64,000 nucleotides of DNA. It comes from DASRHG01 sp035650655. GTDB lineage: Bacteria > Desulfobacterota > Binatia > DP-6. The stretch spans positions 1-64,000 of the forward strand of contig DASRHG010000027.1 in NCBI GenBank assembly GCA_035650655.1. The letters are read 5' to 3'. Of the stretch, positions 56,304-64,000 are shown piece after piece. Made by a program: the position numbers and the translations under genes. Within the stretch, counting starts at the first letter, position 1; every line of letters starts with the position of its first letter. The notes beneath the pieces are model-generated. The model saw nothing but the letters and a program-made list of their open reading frames with translations. It was not told where the DNA came from and ran no database searches.

Positions 56304-57602
56304 TCAGGCGATCATGGCCGTGAACGGCTTCACGGTCGGGAGGTAGTCGCCCGCGTTCGCGCCCATGAGGGTCACGATGCCCGCGACGACGTTCGTCACG
56401 TCGATCACGAGGCCGGTGTCGTCGGGCCGGCCGGTCGCGAAGCTCGTCTTGACGCCTTCCTGGCTCCCGTCCGTCCGGCCGAAGGTCGTCCCGCCGTGCA
56501 CGCCCTTCCCGATGAAAAGCATCGACGTCCACGGGTGGTGGTCCTTCCCGTTGCTCCCGTTCAGCTGCGGGCTCCGCCCGAACTCCGAGCAGTAGACGAT
56601 CGTCGTCTGATCGAGCAGCGAGCCCCCGCCGACGCCCGGCTGCGCGGCGAGCGCGGTGACGAACTCGTCGAGGAACCCGAACAGCTCGTCCCAGCGGCCG
56701 TTCTGGTCCTGGTTGTCCGAGTGCGTGTCGAAGCCGCCGACCGTGTTGACCGTCACGCTCGTCGTCATGCCGGCGCGGAACGCGGTGCCGAGCGCGGTCG
56801 CGAGCTCGGTCCCGGTGCCGAAGCCGTCGGGAAGCGCGTCGGCGAGCGCGACGAGTTTGTCACCGCGGACGTTCGCCTCGTCGAACTGCGCGAGCCGTCC
56901 GGCGAGGATCCCGCCCGAGTCGGCGGCGCGCACGCTCGCGAGCGCCCGTCGGATCGCCTGCTCGCCGACGCGGGAGACGCCGCGCTGATGCGAGCCCGGG
57001 TTGGAATGGCTCGGGATGTCGTCGAACGCGAGCGCCTCGGCGAGCTGCCCGCCGACGCGGGAGGAGAGCCCCGCGAACGGCCCGCTGTAGCTCGGGCCGG
57101 AGAGCTGGAGGTGCGGCAGCGGGAGGTCCGGTCCGTTGTGGTTCGCCGCCATGACGGCGAAGTCGGCCTTCGTCGGGTCGAGGTAGCCGGTCAGCACGAG
57201 CTGCCGCGACTGGTCGTGCGACGTCGAGCGCGTGTTGATCCCGTTCACGACCGCGGTGCGGCCCGCCCACTTCGCGAAGAACGTGTCGACCGCGGGGCGC
57301 GCGACGGGATTCGAGACGTACGTGATGCCGCCGACGGTCGCGAGCACCGAGGGCGGAATGCCGGTGACGGACTCCGGCACGTCGACGTCGACACCGTCGG
57401 TCGCGTCCGCGGGGTCGTGCGGGTCGAGCACCTGGGTCACGTCCCATCCCCCGTCCGCGAAGAAGGCGACGAGCAGGCGCGGCGTCGTCGTGGCGGCGTG
57501 CGCGACCCGGCGGAGCGGCCGCGGGATCGCCGCGACGGCCGCGCTCGCGAGTCCGAGGCGCAAGAGCGACCGGCGCGTCAGCTCCTCTTCCCACATCCGC
57601 AT
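56304..57602 (-). CDS. DUF1501 family protein with Tat signal
   Basis: A 432-aa protein of the DUF1501 family, related to alkaline-phosphatase/sulfatase folds. The N-terminus EELTRRSLLRLGLASAAVAA is a twin-arginine signal, so it should be exported folded. Landmarks are RLLVAFFADGGWDVTQVLD, NHNGPDLPLPHLQLSGPSY, NTVGGFDTHSDNQDQNGRWD, TTIVYCSEFGRSPQLNGSN and KDHHPWTSMLFIGKGVHGG. The HH and GFDTH/EFGR segments match the metal-binding residues expected of this family. Its biochemical role is unknown. It follows the haem protein gene by 18 bases. Confidence 0.9.
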   Translation of the reverse strand: MRMWEEELTRRSLLRLGLASAAVAAIPRPLRRVAHAATTTPRLLVAFFADGGWDVTQVLDPHDPADATDGVDVDVPESVTGIPPSVLATVGGITYVSNPVARPAVDTFFAKWAGRTAVVNGINTRSTSHDQSRQLVLTGYLDPTKADFAVMAANHNGPDLPLPHLQLSGPSYSGPFAGLSSRVGGQLAEALAFDDIPSHSNPGSHQRGVSRVGEQAIRRALASVRAADSGGILAGRLAQFDEANVRGDKLVALADALPDGFGTGTELATALGTAFRAGMTTSVTVNTVGGFDTHSDNQDQNGRWDELFGFLDEFVTALAAQPGVGGGSLLDQTTIVYCSEFGRSPQLNGSNGKDHHPWTSMLFIGKGVHGGTTFGRTDGSQEGVKTSFATGRPDDTGLVIDVTNVVAGIVTLMGANAGDYLPTVKPFTAMIA

Positions 57603-57620
57603 GGCGACTCCCCTCTCGCG

Positions 57621-60089
57621 TCAGTAGAGCAGTATGCGCGGACTCCGGAGCATGGCGGTGACGAGCCCCCGCCACGCCCGCTCGCCCCGGGTGCCGGGGA
57701 CGGATCTCCGGCCCGTCCCGCTCTCGCTCGTGTCCGTCCAGAGCGCGCGGTAGAGCCCGACCCACGCGTCCACCTGGGGATCGGTCGTGGCGACGCGCTC
57801 CCCGTACAGCCGGCGGACGAGGGCCGCGAGCACCGCGCGCAGCACCGCGTCGTCCACGTTCGGGTCCTCGGTTCCCGTGACGCCGTGGAGGAGACGGCGC
57901 GCGCCGTCGGGCAGCGCGAGGTCCGTCTGGACCACGAAGTCCGCGGCGAGCGCCGCGACCTTCCGCTGCACGACGGCGACGGAGGCGTTCAGCGCGTCGG
58001 AACGGCCCGACACGCTCACGCCGTCGATGCCGCCGAGGATCACCTCGAAGCCGTCGTGGTCGCTCGTGAGGAGGGGGACGGGCTCGGTGCGCGGCGGCGT
58101 GCCGTCGTCGCGGGGGTCGCGGGTCCAGACGAAGCCCGTCAGGTCCGCGATCAGGCGCTCGAGGCGCTCGGGCGACGTCCGCCGCACCCACTCCGGTGCG
58201 CCGTCCACGGGCATCGAGCGGTACGCGCCGGACAGCATCCAGCGCTTCACGAGCTTCCGGAAGTCGTACCCGTCCTCGGTGGGCCAGCGCGCGGCGATGC
58301 CGGCCGCGGTCTCGAGCTCGAGCGACGTCTTCGGCGCCCGCAGGAAGAGGAGCTGGAAGGCGCGCTTCGTCTGACACTCGGCGAACTTGGGGTGCGTGGT
58401 GAGGAGGCGGCCGAGGTCGCGGATGTCGCCGCCCGGCACGCCGTAGACCGCCGGCGGACGCTTGTTCGCGCGCCGCCACCGCTCGGGGTCGCCGCGGTAG
58501 AAGCTCTGCGCGTCGTCCGTCTCGAGGCCGGCGTCGTCCATCGGGAAGAGGAACGACGCGAGCGGGTCCAGGCGGTCGTGGCACGCCTTGCAGTCCGCGC
58601 GCGTCGTGACGGCGTTCAGGACCGCGTCCGCGTCCGCGTTGTCGACGTTGCGCGTGACGTCGACGGGCGTGTCGAGGAAGTTGTAGCAGTGGAACACGAT
58701 CGACCAGCGGTTCGCGCGCCGGCGGTTCTTGTTCGTGTCGTTCGTGTCCCAGACCTCGTAGAACGCGCTCGTCGAGAGGAGCCCGGCGTGCGGGCGCCCG
58801 TCGAGGTAGTGCGACGGCTGCCAGCCGGCGCCGACGACGGGCTCCATCGGGTACGGCATCCGGTCCGGGTCGGACTGGAAGAGGGCGTTCGCAACCGTGT
58901 AGTCCGCGGTCCCGATCTCCGTGAACGGCCGGTCGTTCGCGACGATCCAGGCGATGAGCTCGAGCGCCTCGCCGTAGATCGCCGCGGTCTCGTCGCGGCG
59001 CGAGTCGTTCTCGTCCTCGCGGCGGACGAGGAGCGCGTCGTCGTAGACGTCCTTCACGCGCTCGAGGAACTCGGGGCTGTGGAGATAGCCGTCGACGATC
59101 GCCTCGTACGCGCTCGGGTCCGCCTCGACGGCGTCGAGCTCGGCGGGCGCCGGCCGCGTGCCGCGGAGGTCCATCGCGGCGCGGACGAGGAGCTCGGCCG
59201 GCGGGATCGGGGCCATCGGCACCGACGGCGCCCCGTTGCACTGCTGTCCGCTCGCGACGAGCTGCACCCACTGCGCGAGGACGGCCGCCGCCTCGCTGCC
59301 CGGCGAGAGCTGCTGTCCGCCGCCGTGCGGCAGCTCGGCGAGCGGCTTCTGGAGGATCCGCGACTGCTCGGGGCGCGCCGTGTCGATCATGAGGGCGACG
59401 CTCGCCTGCGTCGCCCTGGGATCGCCGAGCGTCACGCGGAAGCCGGTCGCCGCGGCGGCGCCGCCGGGGACGTGGCAGCCCGCGCAGATCGGCTGGAGGA
59501 CGAGCCCCATCACCCGTCCGTCGAAGAAGGAGCTGTCGCAGGTGGCGGGCGGCGTCGCCGGGGGCTGCACGATCCTCCGCGCGAGCGCGAGCATCCCCTT
59601 CGCGTGCACCGTGCGGCCGGCGAGCCGCGCGATGCCGAGGACGGTCGTGCCGTTCGCCCGTCCGCGCCAGCGGAACCGGACGCCGGTGCTGCTCGTGCCC
59701 GTGAGCGTCACGCGCGCGCGGCGCGCCCGGCCGTTCACGTGGTAGACCGCCGTGCCGGCGGGGGCCGGCAGCGCGATCGCGAGCGTGCCGGAGACGGCGG
59801 CACCCGTCTGCGCGAGCGCGCCGGCGACGACGGCGGGGGGATGCCTGCGGCGCAACGTGAGCGTGCCGTCGTAGGACGCCGTGAGGTCGGCGCGGGCGGA
59901 CGTCGCGAGGAGGGCCGCGCCGAGGACGACGCCGAGGAGCACGCGCGGCGCCGCCGGTCCACATCCGTACGCGGCGCGACGCGAACCCGTCGGTCCCGGC
60001 TCGCGCCGCTCACAGCGCCGCCCCGCGGCTCCGACGTGCCGCCCGCGTGCCTCCGCCGCCACCACGCCCGTCCCGCTTGCCTTTCCCAT
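57621..60089 (-). CDS. Secreted c-type-haem protein (DUF1549/DUF1592-like)
   Basis: An 822-aa exported protein. The first 45 residues are Arg/Gly-rich and precede a hydrophobic signal (LLGVVLGAALLATSARADL). A beta-rich N-terminal domain follows. At about residue 205 LQPICAGCHVPGGAAAATGF is a CxxCH c-type haem site; a second is DCKACHDRLDPLASF. Between and after them lie RAAMDLRGTRPAPAELDAVE and LHSPEFLERVKDVYDDALL, typical of the DUF1549/DUF1592-type domains that accompany DUF1501 genes in planctomycetes and deltaproteobacteria. The ATG at 60089 is the only good start; the frame continues upstream without one. It is first in the operon, divergent from the CaiB gene at 60214. Confidence 0.83.
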   Translation of the reverse strand: MGKASGTGVVAAEARGRHVGAAGRRCERREPGPTGSRRAAYGCGPAAPRVLLGVVLGAALLATSARADLTASYDGTLTLRRRHPPAVVAGALAQTGAAVSGTLAIALPAPAGTAVYHVNGRARRARVTLTGTSSTGVRFRWRGRANGTTVLGIARLAGRTVHAKGMLALARRIVQPPATPPATCDSSFFDGRVMGLVLQPICAGCHVPGGAAAATGFRVTLGDPRATQASVALMIDTARPEQSRILQKPLAELPHGGGQQLSPGSEAAAVLAQWVQLVASGQQCNGAPSVPMAPIPPAELLVRAAMDLRGTRPAPAELDAVEADPSAYEAIVDGYLHSPEFLERVKDVYDDALLVRREDENDSRRDETAAIYGEALELIAWIVANDRPFTEIGTADYTVANALFQSDPDRMPYPMEPVVGAGWQPSHYLDGRPHAGLLSTSAFYEVWDTNDTNKNRRRANRWSIVFHCYNFLDTPVDVTRNVDNADADAVLNAVTTRADCKACHDRLDPLASFLFPMDDAGLETDDAQSFYRGDPERWRRANKRPPAVYGVPGGDIRDLGRLLTTHPKFAECQTKRAFQLLFLRAPKTSLELETAAGIAARWPTEDGYDFRKLVKRWMLSGAYRSMPVDGAPEWVRRTSPERLERLIADLTGFVWTRDPRDDGTPPRTEPVPLLTSDHDGFEVILGGIDGVSVSGRSDALNASVAVVQRKVAALAADFVVQTDLALPDGARRLLHGVTGTEDPNVDDAVLRAVLAALVRRLYGERVATTDPQVDAWVGLYRALWTDTSESGTGRRSVPGTRGERAWRGLVTAMLRSPRILLY

Positions 60090-60176
60090 CGCCGCACCTC
60101 GCGCCGTGCCGCCCGGGGTGGAGCAACGCCCGTACCGCGGGGCGCCCGTACGACGTCGTGCGCCGTGACGTCCGCC

Positions 60177-60205
60177 TTGACACTTCCCGCGGGGCCTCGT
60201 TAGCC
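60177..60205 (+). promoter_or_regulatory. Promoter for the CaiB pair, leaderless type
   Basis: TTGACA (60177-60182), 17 bases, TTAGCC (60200-60205), then 8 bases to a CTG at 60214. This is identical in spacing to the promoter at 28000. Because the sequence from this CTG onward is well-conserved CaiB N-terminus and no other start codon fits, the promoter geometry supports CTG 60214 as the initiation site. Confidence 0.52.
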
Positions 60206-60213
60206 TCCGCAGC

Positions 60214-61443
60214 CTGCACGGCAACCTGAGCGGCATCCGCGTCCTCGACCTGACGCACGAGCCCGGCTTCTTCGCCGGCAAGCTCCTCGGCGACCTCGGC
60301 GCCGACGTCGTGAAGGTCGAGCCGCCGGCGGGCGACCCGGCGCGGCGGCGCGGGCCCTTTTGGGGCGGCGTCGAGGACCCCGAGCGCTCGCTCCTGTGGC
60401 TCGCCATGAACACCTCGAAGCGCGGCATCACGCTCGACGTGGCACGGCCGCGCGGGCGCGCGCTCTTCCTCGACCTCGCGGCGCGGGCCGACGTCGTCCT
60501 CGAAAGCGACCCGCCGGGCGCGATGGAGGCCCGGGGGCTCGGGTGGGACGTGCTCGCCGCCCGCAACCCGCGCCTCGTCCTCTGCTCGCTCACGCCCTTC
60601 GGACGGCGCGGTCCGCATGCGGAGCGCCGCGGCTCCGATCTCACCGTCGTCGCCGCGAGCGGCAACCTCTTCTGCACCGGGGACCCCGACCGCGCGCCCG
60701 TCCGCTGCTCGCTCCCCGTCTCGCACTACCACGGCGGGATCGAGGCCGCGGTCGGCGTCGCGTTCGCGCTCCTCGCCCGCGAGCGGAGCGGGCGCGGGCA
60801 GCACGTCGACGTGGCCCTCCAGGAGGCGATGGTGATGCCGAACGTCGGCACCGCGGCGATGGCGAAGATGACCGGCTTCCGCGGGCAGCGGACCGGCGCC
60901 GCGATCCGCCTCGGCGAGAGCGTCGGGCGCGAGATCTGGCCGTGCAAGGACGGCTTCGTCACCTTCGCGCTCCGCGGCGGCCCGGCGCGCGTGCCGGGGC
61001 TCGTCGCGATGGTCGCCTACATGCACGAGCACGGCATGGCGTCGGCGGAGCTCCGGGCGCGGGACTGGACGGCGCACAACGCGAACCTCCTGACGCAGGC
61101 CGAGACCGACGCGCTCCAGCGCGAGTTCGGCGCCTTCTTCGCGACGAAGACGATGGCGGAGCTCTACGAGGCGGCCTGCGCGCGGAACCTGATGCTCGCG
61201 CCGACGTACACGGCGCGCGAGATCGCCCGCTCGGCGCAGCTCGCCGCGCGCGAGTTCTTCGTCGAGGTCGAGACCCCGGGCGGCGGCCGGCTCCGCTATC
61301 CGGGGGCCTTTGCGCGCGGCTCCTCGCCGATCGGCATCCGCCGCCCCGCGCCGCGGCTCGGCGAGCACACCGCGGAGGTGCTGGGCGAGGTCGGCGTCGA
61401 CGCGGCCGCGCTCGCGAGCCTGCGTGCGGAGGGCATCGTGTGA
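60214..61443 (+). CDS. CaiB/BaiF family CoA-transferase (apparent CTG start)
   Basis: A class III CoA-transferase of about 409 aa. LSGIRVLDLTHEPGFFAGKL and LGDLGADVVKVEPPAGDPA are the invariant opening; SLLWLAMNTSKRGITLDVA follows, and the catalytic Asp lies in GRGQHVDVALQEAM. The acids it exchanges are unknown. The frame is closed by TGA at 60178-60180, and from there to 60310 it holds no ATG, GTG or TTG, yet codons 60214-60309 encode the conserved N-terminus. So either CTG (60214) is used, or a sequencing or real mutation has altered an ATG. The downstream GTG at 60310 would remove about 32 residues of the CoA-binding fold. It overlaps the next gene by four bases. Confidence 0.85.
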   Translation: MHGNLSGIRVLDLTHEPGFFAGKLLGDLGADVVKVEPPAGDPARRRGPFWGGVEDPERSLLWLAMNTSKRGITLDVARPRGRALFLDLAARADVVLESDPPGAMEARGLGWDVLAARNPRLVLCSLTPFGRRGPHAERRGSDLTVVAASGNLFCTGDPDRAPVRCSLPVSHYHGGIEAAVGVAFALLARERSGRGQHVDVALQEAMVMPNVGTAAMAKMTGFRGQRTGAAIRLGESVGREIWPCKDGFVTFALRGGPARVPGLVAMVAYMHEHGMASAELRARDWTAHNANLLTQAETDALQREFGAFFATKTMAELYEAACARNLMLAPTYTAREIARSAQLAAREFFVEVETPGGGRLRYPGAFARGSSPIGIRRPAPRLGEHTAEVLGEVGVDAAALASLRAEGIV

Positions 61444-62660
61444 CGGCGCTCTTCGCCGGGACCACGCTCCTCGAGCTCGGCGGCGGCGCCGCAGGGCCCG
61501 TCGCGACGCGCTACTTCGCGGACCACGGCGCCACCGTCATCCGCGTCGAGTCCCGCCGGCGTCCCGACTTCCTCCGCATCCTCCGCATGACGCCGACCAC
61601 GAAGGGCGGCGTGGACGGCTCCGAGCACTTCGCGGTCCTGAACGCGAACAAGCTCTCCGTCGCCCTCGACCTCTCCAAGCCGGAGGGTGTCGGCGTGGCC
61701 CGCCGGCTCGCGCTCTGGGCCGACGCGGTGGCGGAGAACTTCGCACCCGGCGCGATGGCGAAGTGGGGCCTCGACTATGCGTCGCTCGTGAAGGCGCGCC
61801 CGGACCTCGTCATGATCAGCACGTGTCTCAACGGCCAGACCGGGCCCGAGCGGCACTACCCCGGCTTCGGCGGGCAGGGCTCGGCGCTCGCCGGCTTCAA
61901 CCATTTGACGGGCTGGCCGGACCGCGAGCCGGTCGGCCCCTACGGCACGATCACGGACTCGCTGTCACCGCGCTTCGCGGCGCTCCTCCTCGCCTCCGCG
62001 CTCCTCCACCGCGCGCGGACGGGCGAGGGCCAGCACATCGATCTCTCGCAGGTCGAGGCGGGCATCGTCTGCCTCACCGAGAGCATGCTGGCGTGGACGG
62101 CGAACGGCGAGGTCCTCGGGCGAATGGGGAACCGCTCCCGGCACGCCGCGCCGCACGGCGTCTTCCGCGCGGCGGACCGCGACGGCCGCGAGCGCTGGAT
62201 CGCGATCGCCGTCCACGACGACGCCGACTGGGCGCGCCTCGTCGATGCGCTCGGCCGCCCGGCCTGGGCGACGGCGCCCGCCCTCGCGACGGCGGCCGGC
62301 CGCCTGGCCGCGGTCGACGCGATCGAGACGGCTCTCGAGGCGTGGACGCGCGCTCGCGACGCCGAGGCGACCGCGGCGCTCCTCCAGGCGGCCGGCGTCG
62401 ACGCGGCGCCCGTCGCCGATCTCGGCGACCTCCACGACGACCCACAGCTCGCGCACCGGCGCCACTTCCGGCCCGTCGAGCACCCCGTGCTCGGCCGCCA
62501 CCCCGTCGAGACCCACGCCATCCGCTTCTCGGACATGGAGCCCGAGATCGCCCGCCCGGCACCGCGCCTCGGCGAGCACACGGAGCACGTCCTCCGCGAC
62601 CTCTACGGGATGGATGGGGAGGAGTTCGCGCGGCTCAGCGCCGCGGGCGTCTTCGCGTGA
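61440..62660 (+). CDS. CaiB/BaiF family CoA-transferase
   Basis: A class III CoA-transferase of 406 aa, paralog of the preceding gene. It begins VTALFAGTTLLELGGGAAGP, then RYFADHGATVIRVESRRRPD and LNANKLSVALDLSKPEGVGV; the catalytic Asp is in GEGQHIDLSQVEAG. The C-terminus PAPRLGEHTEHVLRDLYGM is typical. Tandem CaiB genes often encode a two-subunit enzyme such as benzylsuccinate or mesaconyl CoA-transferase, so the pair may act as a heteromer. The GTG start overlaps the previous stop (GTGA). It is convergent with the partial secreted gene, six bases from its stop. Confidence 0.9.
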   Translation: MTALFAGTTLLELGGGAAGPVATRYFADHGATVIRVESRRRPDFLRILRMTPTTKGGVDGSEHFAVLNANKLSVALDLSKPEGVGVARRLALWADAVAENFAPGAMAKWGLDYASLVKARPDLVMISTCLNGQTGPERHYPGFGGQGSALAGFNHLTGWPDREPVGPYGTITDSLSPRFAALLLASALLHRARTGEGQHIDLSQVEAGIVCLTESMLAWTANGEVLGRMGNRSRHAAPHGVFRAADRDGRERWIAIAVHDDADWARLVDALGRPAWATAPALATAAGRLAAVDAIETALEAWTRARDAEATAALLQAAGVDAAPVADLGDLHDDPQLAHRRHFRPVEHPVLGRHPVETHAIRFSDMEPEIARPAPRLGEHTEHVLRDLYGMDGEEFARLSAAGVFA

Positions 62661-62666
62661 GCGCGG

Positions 62667-64000
62667 TCAGGGCCGCCCGCGCACACCGTACCTGACGGTC
62701 GCCTTCGCGCTGCCCTGGCCGGTCGTCGTGACCGTCCACGTGTCCTTGAACCGCGCGACGTCGGCGAACTTGTTCCGCAGGGTCACGGTCTCGTTCAGGA
62801 CCTCGAGCGACGCGCCGACCGGCACGATCGCTTCGCCGCCGGGGGCGAGGAACTCGAGGACCCGGACGCACGTCTCGTCCGGGCCGCAGCTCGGGCACTG
62901 GGCCTTCGAGCAGTCGGAGTCGTGCTCGCACGGCCGGACGACGTTCTCCGAGCAATGCGACGAGGCGAGGCAGATCTCGCCGGCGACGCACGTCGGGCAG
63001 GCGCCCGGCGAGCAGTCGAGATTCGTGCTGCACGCGACGTCGGTCGAGACCGAGCAGTGCTTCAGGTCGAAGGTCGTGGTGTGGGACATCTTCGTCCCGC
63101 CGACGTCGAGGTCCTCCGTGCACGAGAGCACGTTGCCGCCCTTCAGGAGGAAGGTGCACGGCGGGAGGCCGCCCTTCGGCCTGCTCTCGTTCCGCAGCAC
63201 GAGCCGCAGGTTCACGGCGCTTCCGCCCGCCGCACCCGGGTCGTAGAGCGGCCGCTTCGGCGTCACCAGCGCGACGAGCCGCGGGTCGGAGCTGCACTCG
63301 GTGACCGTGAGCGAGATCTTGTCGCAGAGCGCGCTGCCGTCGGCGAGCGTCGCCGTCACCGCGGCGACGAACGGGCCCGCGCTCGTGTAGGTGAGGTCGT
63401 CGGTGCACGCGTCGTACGGGCGAGCGGGCGCGGGCACAGCGCAGGTGCCGACGGTCTTCGAGGCGCCGCCGCCGTTGTCGAACGTGAAGCTCGAGACGGC
63501 GGGCAGGCCCGGTGGAAGGTCGAGCGTGGCGCCGAAGAAGGGCTCGACGCTCGTGGGGACGACCGGATGGCGGCCGACGCCGGCGTCGTCGTCGACGTAG
63601 AGGACGAGGCTCCCGAGGCGCCCGTAGCCGATCGTCGCGCGCGCCGCGCCAAGCCGGCGCCTCCCGGCCTTCACCTTCACCTGGATGCGAACCGCCCCGC
63701 CCTTGACCGGCCTCGACGTGCTCGCGGGCAGCGTGTCGCACGTGGGCGCCACCCAGAGGATCGAGGGCTCGCCGTAGAAGCGGAGCCGGTCGCCGGTCAG
63801 GTCGCAGGAGTTCCCGAACTCCGCGCACATCCCGGCGATCGCCGCCGTCGTGTCGGCGGGCCCGAGGTCGAGGTCCGCGGCGACCGTCCCGACCGCGGGC
63901 CTCTTCACCGACCACGAATACCGGAGCGGCTGCCCCGGCGGCGCCCCGGCGGCCTCGGCGCGAAGGCGGACCACGTTCGCCGGGAGCCCGGCGTCGGTCA
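62667..64000 (-). CDS. Secreted-type Cys-rich hypothetical protein (partial, N-terminus beyond right edge)
   Basis: The frame stays open from its stop at 62667 to the right edge, with DAGLPANVVRLRAEAAG just before the edge, so the start lies outside. The middle is beta-rich: LRYSWSVKRPAVGTVAAD and GPADTTAAIAGMCAEFGNS look like Ig-like domains. Two Cys-rich modules carry CSVSTDVACSTNLDCSPGAC with CPTCVAGEICLASSHCSEN and CEHDSDCSKAQCPSCGPDE, disulfide-rich repeats related to myxobacterial extracellular repeats. The C-terminal domain with VGASLEVLNETVTLRNKFAD ends in TTTGQGSAKATVRYG. Probably a surface or secreted protein. No function is assignable. Confidence 0.75.
   Translation of the reverse strand, partial: TDAGLPANVVRLRAEAAGAPPGQPLRYSWSVKRPAVGTVAADLDLGPADTTAAIAGMCAEFGNSCDLTGDRLRFYGEPSILWVAPTCDTLPASTSRPVKGGAVRIQVKVKAGRRRLGAARATIGYGRLGSLVLYVDDDAGVGRHPVVPTSVEPFFGATLDLPPGLPAVSSFTFDNGGGASKTVGTCAVPAPARPYDACTDDLTYTSAGPFVAAVTATLADGSALCDKISLTVTECSSDPRLVALVTPKRPLYDPGAAGGSAVNLRLVLRNESRPKGGLPPCTFLLKGGNVLSCTEDLDVGGTKMSHTTTFDLKHCSVSTDVACSTNLDCSPGACPTCVAGEICLASSHCSENVVRPCEHDSDCSKAQCPSCGPDETCVRVLEFLAPGGEAIVPVGASLEVLNETVTLRNKFADVARFKDTWTVTTTGQGSAKATVRYGVRGRP

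Noticed and set aside
52995..60203. Very long open frames on the strand opposite to the operon at 54051-60089, running for over 2000 codons
   Set aside because: They are antisense consequences of strong third-position GC; they contain Arg/Ala/Val-rich sequence without domains, while the opposite strand encodes recognisable proteins.
1..64000. tRNA, rRNA, CRISPR arrays, insertion sequences, integrases or attachment sites
   Set aside because: No cloverleaf, conserved rRNA segment, regularly spaced repeat, transposase motif or duplicated end was seen in either strand.

Overview
This is a 64 kb chromosomal segment of a very GC-rich bacterium, about 70% or more by eye, with nearly every third codon position G or C. 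Start codons are often GTG and same-strand genes often overlap by 4 bases. Gene content suggests a free-living aerobic soil- or sediment-type bacterium of the deltaproteobacterial/Binatota/Rokubacteria kind: several CaiB/BaiF CoA-transferases, an acyl-CoA synthetase, an LLM oxidoreductase, SDR and GST genes, secreted Cys-rich glucose/sorbosone-dehydrogenase-fold proteins and a DUF1501 operon. The taxonomic placement is inference only. No rRNA, tRNA, CRISPR array, insertion sequence or phage gene was seen.

Layout. 1-5635: a partial ferritin-like diiron protein, an SDR, a LemA/DUF2207 membrane pair and a phytoene-desaturase-like FAD enzyme. 5847-19309: one tightly packed 16-gene [NiFe]-hydrogenase operon (hypF, hypC, hypD, SIS protein, hypE, hypA, small subunit, large subunit, NifU-like protein, DUF5947, 73-aa protein, DUF6084, uncharacterised 341-aa protein, maturation protease, 35-aa membrane peptide, hypB). 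The small subunit has no Tat signal and carries Asp in place of one proximal-cluster Cys. This is the signature of the actinobacterial-type (group 1h, formerly group 5) high-affinity, oxygen-tolerant enzyme that scavenges trace atmospheric H2. 19314-25167: B-family DNA polymerase II, a methyltransferase and two divergently transcribed HDOD signalling proteins.

25174-43344: acyl-CoA synthetase, site-2 protease with CBS domains, a small zone of gene decay (28037-29781: two deletion-bearing pseudogenes flanking an intact GST), chromate transporter, a VTT-flavoprotein disulfide reductase fusion, M3 and M16 peptidases, secreted proteins, an operon with a release-factor-like protein and a CoA-binding protein, a degenerate LeuD-like protein and a DEAD-box RNA helicase.

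43329-64000: small secreted proteins and a lipoprotein, a double-domain CaiB protein, an LLM flavoprotein, a GSDH-like protein, a glycosyltransferase followed by an unusual ATP-grasp/low-molecular-weight phosphatase fusion, a three-gene export operon (c-type haem protein, DUF1501, GSDH-like), a tandem CaiB pair and a partial secreted Cys-rich protein.

A regulatory pattern recurs. Several monocistronic starts lack a Shine-Dalgarno and instead have a TTGACN-N17-(C/T)TA-type promoter whose -10 box lies only 8 to 11 bases upstream of the start codon, as expected for leaderless mRNAs. It also supports an apparent CTG start at 60214. The most original features for follow-up are the accessory small proteins of the hydrogenase operon, the ATP-grasp/phosphatase fusion, the leaderless promoter set and the degenerating paralogs.
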